Positions 58,284 through 64,000 of a stretch of 64,000 nt of DNA are shown here, one piece after another. The stretch spans positions 7,068,001-7,132,000 of the forward strand of contig NW_023503555.1 in the NCBI RefSeq assembly GCF_014529535.1, in the 5' to 3' direction. A program made the position numbers and the translations under genes. The DNA comes from Bradysia coprophila (Eukaryota > Arthropoda > Insecta > Diptera > Sciaridae). Every line of letters starts with the position of its first letter. Position 1 is the stretch's first letter. Below the pieces are notes generated by a model. It did not search any database. It was not told where the DNA came from and saw only the letters and a list, made by a program, of their open reading frames with translations.

Positions 58284-58724
58284 CTATGCGTCGGAATTTA
58301 CAATTTTGTTCAGAAAATGAATAGTTTTATCTAATTTTTTCAACTTTGCTCGAATGTCTTCTCGAATTTCTTTCTGATCGTAGTAAGAATACTCCAATTG
58401 ACTGCTAAATGATTTGACGAAATTCGAACTTTCTTTGTCGAATTCTTTTTTCGCATTCAGAAATTGTTTTTTCTTTTTATTAGACAAACCGGCTTTTTCT
58501 TTCAATTTTTCTTTGGCTTTCTGAATTTTATTCCTTCTCAATTTCAATTCATTTCCGATATAATTCTTCATCGCTACTTGAACTCCTGTTAAGAATTGTG
58601 TCAGTGTGAACGATAATGATGAGAAGGAGGAGGAAACGAAGGGACAATTTTTCTTACGTAATTCTCTGCTTTCTTTGGAGGTGGGGAAACGATTTTTTGA
58701 TTTAGGAGTCGATCCTTCATCCAT
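58284..58724 (-). CDS. Lys-rich coiled-coil small protein
   Basis: ATG at 58724. Read straight through it gives 146 residues. If the 72-bp GTAAGA-AACAG intron (58657-58586) is spliced, it gives 122, joining SKESRELR to VQVAMKNYIGN. The intron is T-rich with a good acceptor and has the size common here, so the spliced form is more likely; being a multiple of three, both stay in frame. The product is Lys-rich with heptad-like stretches (RRNKIQKAKEKLKEKAGL, KKLDKTIHFLNKI). There is no signal peptide or membrane segment. A poly(A) signal directly behind supports a real gene. Family not recognised; it sits between the two Arg/Ser-rich paralogues on the same strand. Confidence 0.65.
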   Translation of the reverse strand: MDEGSTPKSKNRFPTSKESRELRKKNCPFVSSSFSSLSFTLTQFLTGVQVAMKNYIGNELKLRRNKIQKAKEKLKEKAGLSNKKKKQFLNAKKEFDKESSNFVKSFSSQLEYSYYDQKEIREDIRAKLKKLDKTIHFLNKIVNSDA

Positions 58725-58929
58725 CTCGATAAAATAATTTTGTGTCTTTTTTTGCGAAATAATTATGTTTAAAAATAATCTGACTTTTTACTAATCGTGG
58801 TAATGCGATAATAGGCGCGACAATGAAGTAACAGATTCAACCGCTACTCTGAGTTACTTTATATTGTCAGTGACAATATGGATGAAACTCTGTGATGAAA
58901 TACTATACATAAAATGATTAATAGATTAT

Positions 58930-59020
58930 GCACCTCTGTCCTCGATTTGAACGCCTTCGGCTGGGTACATAATCCAAATTTGTCAAAATAAACATTTTGG
59001 ACAGAGGTACATACATACGC
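58930..59020. repeat. Hairpin with GCCTTCGGC loop
   Basis: GCACCTCTGTCC pairs with GGACAGAGGTAC; inside, ATTATGCACC and GGGTACATAAT flank ACGCCTTCGGCT. Same design as 43850-43940. Confidence 0.55.
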
Positions 59021-59468
59021 TCAACATTTACTCACAGTTGATTGGGGTATAAAACTCCTAGATTTCGCCCAGCGCTCGTTATGGGCAAATAAAACTCGGT
59101 TCTTTTGAGCCTTAAAGCTGGACATTTCATTGTAAATGACTAATGAAGAAGCTAATATTTGCTAGTTCTTAGAAGTTGCGACTCGCTTTCAAGGCTCATA
59201 CCGATAAATAGTACATTAATTACCAATAAACACAAGAACTACTATTTCCATCATTTGCCCCATTGATAAGTAATGTTCTATTGCTCATGTACATCGGTGT
59301 GATGTATCTCGACGATAACTACGTAATTGTCAGAGAAGTTTATACCCTGTCCAGTCCACTACTCTCTTGAATAAACGCACGAACGAGGACGGTCAAAATT
59401 GGTTTAGTAATCGGGAGAGCACAAACAAGAAAGTCAGTCAAAATTATGTACGATAATTGTAGCACAGA

Positions 59469-60052
59469 TTAAGATTGGCTCGTTCCGTATGTGTTTTGTA
59501 TGTAGATGGAAGCGCGGGGTTTTGGTGGGTTTTGAAATTCACGCCGTAAGTGTGCTTAAAATTTGAATTTCAAGTGAACGATTCGATGAAAAAGTGAACC
59601 GAAAAATACATTTCAACGCTTCCTTGTATGAAAATGACGCTGCGTTAGAAAGTATTACGCACTTGGCACGTTCCATTTTGAATTTCGCACTTACGGCGTC
59701 AATTCAGTCTCTATGTTGCCCATATTGAAATGTGAAACACATGTCCAAGGCCTTTAATTTGTGCTAGTCGAAGTCCCTTTTCACCAAGCGATCAACGTAA
59801 GGGGCCATTCAAATAGTGCGCACGCACTTAAGGGGGGAGGGGGGTCTGAAATTGGTCTGAAAATCGCGTGCGAAACGGGGGGGAGGTGGTAAAAAAATGA
59901 CCGCACACTGCGTGCGCACTTTATGAATGGCCCCTAACCTCCCAAATAAAATATCTTGCTATTGTCAATACGTGTGGCAAAACAAAAACAAAAACCAAAA
60001 CCCACCAGAAACCGGTGGCGATCACTTGTCAACGGACAATACATAAACAAAT
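59469..60052 (-). repeat. Diverged third copy of the 311-bp repeat, with nested insertions
   Basis: The left end AAGATTGGCTC...GATGGAAGCGCGGGGTTTT and right end GGTGGCGATCACTTGTCAAC, GGACAATACATAAACAAATT match the copies at 32048 and 43533. Inserted in it are a palindromic element at about 59543-59705 (AATTCACGCCGTAAGTGTGC and GCACTTACGGCGTCAATT) and the MITE at 59801-59934. Confidence 0.75.
59801..59934. mobile_element. Harbinger-type MITE, 134 bp
   Basis: The ends GGGGCCATTCAAATAGTGCG and its mirror (ATGAATGGCCCC) are flanked by TAA at 59798-59800 and 59935-59937. A 3-bp TWA target and GGGGCC ends fit PIF/Harbinger. The interior is G-rich (AAGGGGGGAGGGGGG). Confidence 0.85.
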
Positions 60053-60519
60053 TCCTTAATCTATTGAGCTAAAGAGAAATTATATATAGTTACATTACTT
60101 TACTTGGGAGGTAATGAGGCTATTTTACGCATTTAAAAAAAAGAATCATCCGAATCGGTTGAGTTCTCAAGTTATCGTGTCCTCAACGAAAAATTGTTCC
60201 CACATTCAACGTTTTTCATAGCATTTCATACAGTTTCAATCACAGTGAACTTTTTTGGTTACCCACATTTTTCGGTATTTTCTGGTGTAAGACCCTGACT
60301 TTCAGTCAAGGGAATTATTGAAGTTATCGCCGCAATTTCAGAGTACATTTAAAAACTAACAGAACTAGCAAGACTGTCGATCATTTGTAATTTTTACTTC
60401 ACCAAGTCTGTAAAATCAGTCAGGATTTCTACAGACTTGGTACCAATAACGGTAATAATTGACATGGTGAAGTCGAAAAATGAGGCGACGGATTCGGGAA
60501 ATAAAAATTCATCAAATCG

Positions 60520-60770
60520 TTAATGCCGAGTGCCTAAATCGAACATCTAATGTAACTGTGGAATACAAACTCGGCCGACGGATGCAGGATTTCTAGTGGA
60601 TCCAATGACAAAATGTTTCTGGCTAATAAAAAATACAAATGTTCAGAGGAAGTGGTTACAGTAGCCGCAATGTTATCGGTGATCTCGTCAATATTCTACC
60701 GGATTAAACATGGACATACGGCAAACTGTTCGACAGACGAGTACATTGATCTGGCGCAGACTCCATGAAA
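60520..60770 (+). pseudogene. DHX16-like spliceosomal RNA helicase fragment, frameshifted
   Basis: [10 protein letters not shown], then a stop, VDPMT, then after a one-base shift [15 protein letters not shown] and [15 protein letters not shown]. These match the helicase-associated domain of DEAH-box factor DHX16 (known pattern: LGRRMAEFPVDP...KYKCSEEV...AAMLSV...IFYRPKD). The following conserved block is replaced by unrelated sequence and a stop. It is a decayed partial copy, probably a retrocopy remnant. Confidence 0.75.
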
Positions 60771-60875
60771 GATTACCACACTGAATGATACATTTGCTTT
60801 TGATTATATTTCGAGATCTAACATACATTCAGGATAATTACACTTCAACCAAAATATCATATAGATATCACTGCA

Positions 60876-61421
60876 TCATCGTCTAAAATTGCGAAACGAC
60901 TGACTGAACGGCATGATGCCACCACATTTTTCACATAATTTCGATGGAATGTTCGGTTGAGTGGTGAATCGCCTCGTCTTCATATGATAAGTCGAATGTT
61001 TCCTTTTTAAATCAGTCAAGAAATCAAAACAACTCAAATCTCTGCAGTCCATTGAACTTTCGCTTTTGTTTCTCGCTAATGGTAAATGACAACGCTGACT
61101 TGCAAATGCAGAACCTCGTGATCTGTCCAGATACTTGTTGTACATTTCCATTGAGCTTAAACTTTCACTTTGTCCTATTGGTTTCAATCGAGATGGAGTG
61201 GTCTGACGTCCGGATAGCTTTCTTCCGTGTACTGGGATTCTCTCAGTAGACTGACGACGAGACAACGTATTTCCAGTTCTTTGATTTCTCGAAGCTCTTT
61301 CGGTATCTGCATTCAGTCTGGAAAAATTTCGACTATTTCGCCGTGAGTATTTTCGCCTCAAGTGATTTATAGGTTGAAAACTTGGTGACAATAATGATTC
61401 GTATGATGGTGGTGCTAGCAT
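60876..61421 (-). CDS. Arg/Ser-rich basic protein, single-copy-sequence paralogue
   Basis: 181 residues from ATG at 61421 (MLAPPSYESLLSPSF; PPSY is a PPxY-type WW-domain ligand). Basic throughout: HLRRKYSRRNSRNFSR, TLSRRQSTERIPV, GRKLSGRQTTPSRLKPI. MEMYNKYLDRSRGS in the middle resembles the start of the protein at 52667-54091 (LEMYSQYGGRYSRS). The C-terminus has SKLCEKCGGIMPFSQSFRN, matching the Cys-X2-Cys...Gly-Gly and FRN of the paralogue. It lacks the long tandem repeats, so it may keep the ancestral form. Shared 5' intron at 61501-61454. Function unknown. Confidence 0.72.
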   Translation of the reverse strand: MLAPPSYESLLSPSFQPINHLRRKYSRRNSRNFSRLNADTERASRNQRTGNTLSRRQSTERIPVHGRKLSGRQTTPSRLKPIGQSESLSSMEMYNKYLDRSRGSAFASQRCHLPLARNKSESSMDCRDLSCFDFLTDLKRKHSTYHMKTRRFTTQPNIPSKLCEKCGGIMPFSQSFRNFRR

Positions 61422-61453
61422 TCTGAATGGTTTAACAAAAAGAATAGAGTTTT

Positions 61454-61501
61454 CTGTTGGACAATAAATTTTAAGATGAAGTTTTCCAGTGGCTGACTCA
61501 C
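61454..61501 (-). other. Conserved 5' UTR intron of the paralogue
   Basis: GTGAGTCAGCC to TTATTGTCCAACAG, 48 bp, collinear with 54188-54122. It is shorter than most introns here; conservation of both splice sites is the evidence. Confidence 0.5.
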
Positions 61502-63661
61502 AAAAATTGACTTTGTAGAGCCTACGTTGTTACGTATTTAACCTTTCACAGACGCCTGTAAAATCATCGAACCTATTACTTCTTATGATGTGTGCAGGTG
61601 TTTGATACAAAATCTTTTACTTCATTAGTTTTAACATCCAGAATCCAATGCTTATTTTGTCCTTGCTGTTAATAACAGATGACACAGTTGTCTGCAGGAT
61701 ACAGACTGGATTTGTATGATTCGTTGTACGCTGTAACCTACGTGCTTATCACATTGAACAGAAAATTAGGTCTACATTCATGCTTTGACAAGGACTTTCT
61801 TTATCACTAACCTAGTATGATCTCCTATGGAATTGCGTGGGCTTTATGTTTGATCATATCCTTTTTTGTCCCATGTTCTTAGGCATGAACAGTTACGGAA
61901 ACAATTTTTCTCCGTAAAATGGAAGATAGTTTTTGTGGGTGAAATTTCTGAACTTCTGATTTGTACCTACCGGACAAAATCCTGCAGGATAGACCGCAAG
62001 ATAAAACCTTGTTAACTCATGTATGTTCCAATAATTTTTCAAGTGTTTCCTACATCGATTTGTGAATTGAGGTACTTTTATTAAAGAACAAGCATTTTAC
62101 CTCTTCTTCATTTCTGATAAAAACAGGACTTTGGACTAAATTGATGATTCACATGATGAAAACTCAATACATTTTGATAGAAAGCTTTTCTGTGTGACAA
62201 GACTTCTCCAGAAACTGTCTGTTTTATAGGTTTTTCCCAATTCTTGTCGATTAACCTCTGGATTTATGACTTATTTGAGGCCACCACGGGCGAGACCACA
62301 TGTCAGTTCCTAAAAATAAGTAATATGGTCCACCGTCTCCCAATCTCAAGAACTTTGGTACAATAAGGAATTAGTGGGAATAAGTAGGTCAGGTTCTAAG
62401 ACAAAACAAGCCACTTTTTTCGACACAAGGTCCTGCATTAAACTGCTCTTTATTTTCGTTTCCAAAAGTATCGACCCGTCCTACCTCATGTACTTTCGAA
62501 TGTTAATTCCGCACAACTAGTTGCCCATTTTTGTTTTAAATCGATTACCGAGTTCATGACATTAAGATTAAGATAGGCATGTACACACAGGTACAACTAG
62601 ATAACTTTTGGTACAGACAAAAACCTAATGTAAACGACAGATGAACATTTCTGATAGCCTAAAGCAGTGAAACGTACAAAAAATAACCAACCGAAATCAG
62701 TAAACGATGTCCATGTAATTATACGCTAACATGCATTTTACATTCTTATAATTTAAGATAAAAAGATGTTGCTGGCAGTCGTGTATAATACCTACCTACA
62801 ACAGAGATAACGATTTTTTTCTCTCTCTTTAAATTGTTTGAAAAACACTTAAGCAAATATATTGAAATGATATAAGAAATGTGGACGTCCTTGGGAGTAC
62901 ATAACATTCTGTGCTCACCAATGTGTTTCTGTGTTCTTGTTCTGAAAAATTATTAAAATAAATAAAATTGTAATTGGTTTATCGCGAGGTCTATATCGTC
63001 GTGGATTTGTTCATTTTTTTTTCTCATTCGTTCATAAAATACCGAGTGCATGACCTGTCGTTTCGTATTACGCACGTCATATCAGAATTAATTTTTATCG
63101 AAACGGAACAATTTCAGTTCGTTCTCGTATATCGCATGCATATTATTTTATATTGAAATGATGCTCGCATTCTTATCGAATCAATTCAACTACATAAAAC
63201 CAAGACAAAAAAAAATTAATTAAATCACCTTTTTGATGCTGGTTGGATATCAAGTTCAATCATTTTACGAGATCGTCAGGTTCTTTATGTTAAATGTTAT
63301 CGAGATAATCGTCTGTGTTAAAACTCACGTCAACATTTTTTTTAATTGATATGATTCAGACATTCAGATAAGAAGATACACCATGGAAACAGTAAAAGAT
63401 CTTGTAAAAGATTACGAAAGTAACCTGAATGGCATGTGATTGTTTTTACGTAGATCTAGATTGGAAAAAGACTAAATGTGATCAGCTTTTGTCGTTTAAA
63501 CGTATAATGGAACATCATTGTTTTGTACCAGCCGTAAAATGATTTTCCCAATTTTATTCAAAATTTTCCCTCTTTTTCTCAATTTTCACATATTTTTTCT
63601 AAAAAATTTTTCGAGCAATTTGGGGAAAAGATGTAAACAATTGGAAAACCTACATTCTGCA
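61502..63661. other. Non-coding stretch
   Basis: 61612-61690 (-) is a copy of the dispersed repeat (TCATCTGTTATTAACAGC to AATGAAGTAAAAGATTTTGT). 62290-62400 holds a diverged unit of the 125-bp family. No gene is supported. Confidence 0.4.
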
Positions 63662-63768
63662 CTACCATACAACGCTAAAAAACCTTAGAGAGGTGAATTT
63701 GTGAGAGAATTTCGTATATTTTCTCTTACAAATTCGCCTCTCTAAGATTGTTATGCGTTGCACGGTAG
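63662..63768. repeat. Foldback element, 107 bp
   Basis: CTACCATACAACGC and CTTAGAGAGGTGAATTTGTG are mirrored by CACAAATTCGCC-type bases (TACAAATTCGCCTCTCTAAG) and GCGTTGCACGGTAG. GTGAGAGAATTTC at its centre also occurs in the hairpins at 10443 and 57262. Confidence 0.8.
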
Positions 63769-64000
63769 ATCACCTCTAAATATTTTGTAAATTTTTGTAG
63801 TTCCACCAAAAACTGCGTCCAGAACTCCATAGAGCCACTTAATGACCACCTAGGGATCGTTCAAAGACGGCCAAAGAGGATGGACCTAAATTGTGACAGG
63901 GGACAGGCGGCCTGTCACAGGCCCAATATTTGTTTCGAACGCCACATTTCAACATTGATTTTGTTCCATTAAGGAACAGAAACTTTTAGAACACTTTTAG

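Overview
The window is AT-rich animal nuclear DNA, most likely from an insect and probably a dipteran. Introns are short (mostly 56-72 bp) with GT-AG ends. Core promoters pair a TATA box with a TCAGT-type initiator about 30 bp downstream. Polyadenylation signals are AATAAA, and intergenic DNA is packed with small inverted-repeat transposons and RTE-type and RNase H-bearing LINEs. Lower Diptera (fungus-gnat-like) is a guess from the overall look; no species-diagnostic gene is present.

Left third (1-29.2 kb) holds the conserved genes. These are the 3' end of a myotubularin-family phosphatase of the MTMR2 type (+, 2-1069), a two-exon secreted 63-residue peptide (+, 6473-6724), a complete DENND6 Rab exchange factor with a 14-nt microexon (-, 11647-13791), a secreted SnoaL-like protein that looks bacterial in origin (+, 16618-17444), an unrecognised 87-residue protein (-, 17842-18105), and a complete nine-exon beta-1,3-glucosyltransferase B3GLCT (-, 19564-29199) with a 4.4-kb first intron full of palindromes. 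MTMR2 and DENND6 both serve endosomal membrane traffic; B3GLCT works in the ER. No operon-like relation between neighbours is expected.

Middle (29.2-52.3 kb) has no gene I can prove. It holds two promoter-like sites, one short candidate first coding exon tied to the second of them, and many repeats: hAT-type elements with exact 8-bp target duplications, a TA-flanked mariner-type MITE, nested insertions and a 1.3-kb minisatellite inside a hAT element.

Right end (52.3-64 kb) holds a candidate N-myristoylated first exon (+, 52315) and a minus-strand set of very basic small-gene products. Two are Arg/Ser-rich paralogues (52667-54091 and 60876-61421) that share a 5' intron and a C-terminal Cys motif, and a Lys-rich coiled-coil protein (58284-58724) lies between them. 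They are interleaved with LINE fragments and a frameshifted DHX16-like helicase pseudogene. The paralogue pair, the secreted SnoaL-like gene, the secreted peptide and the twin-primed LINE carrying a nested transposon are the most notable items. All calls come from reading the sequence; no database search was run.
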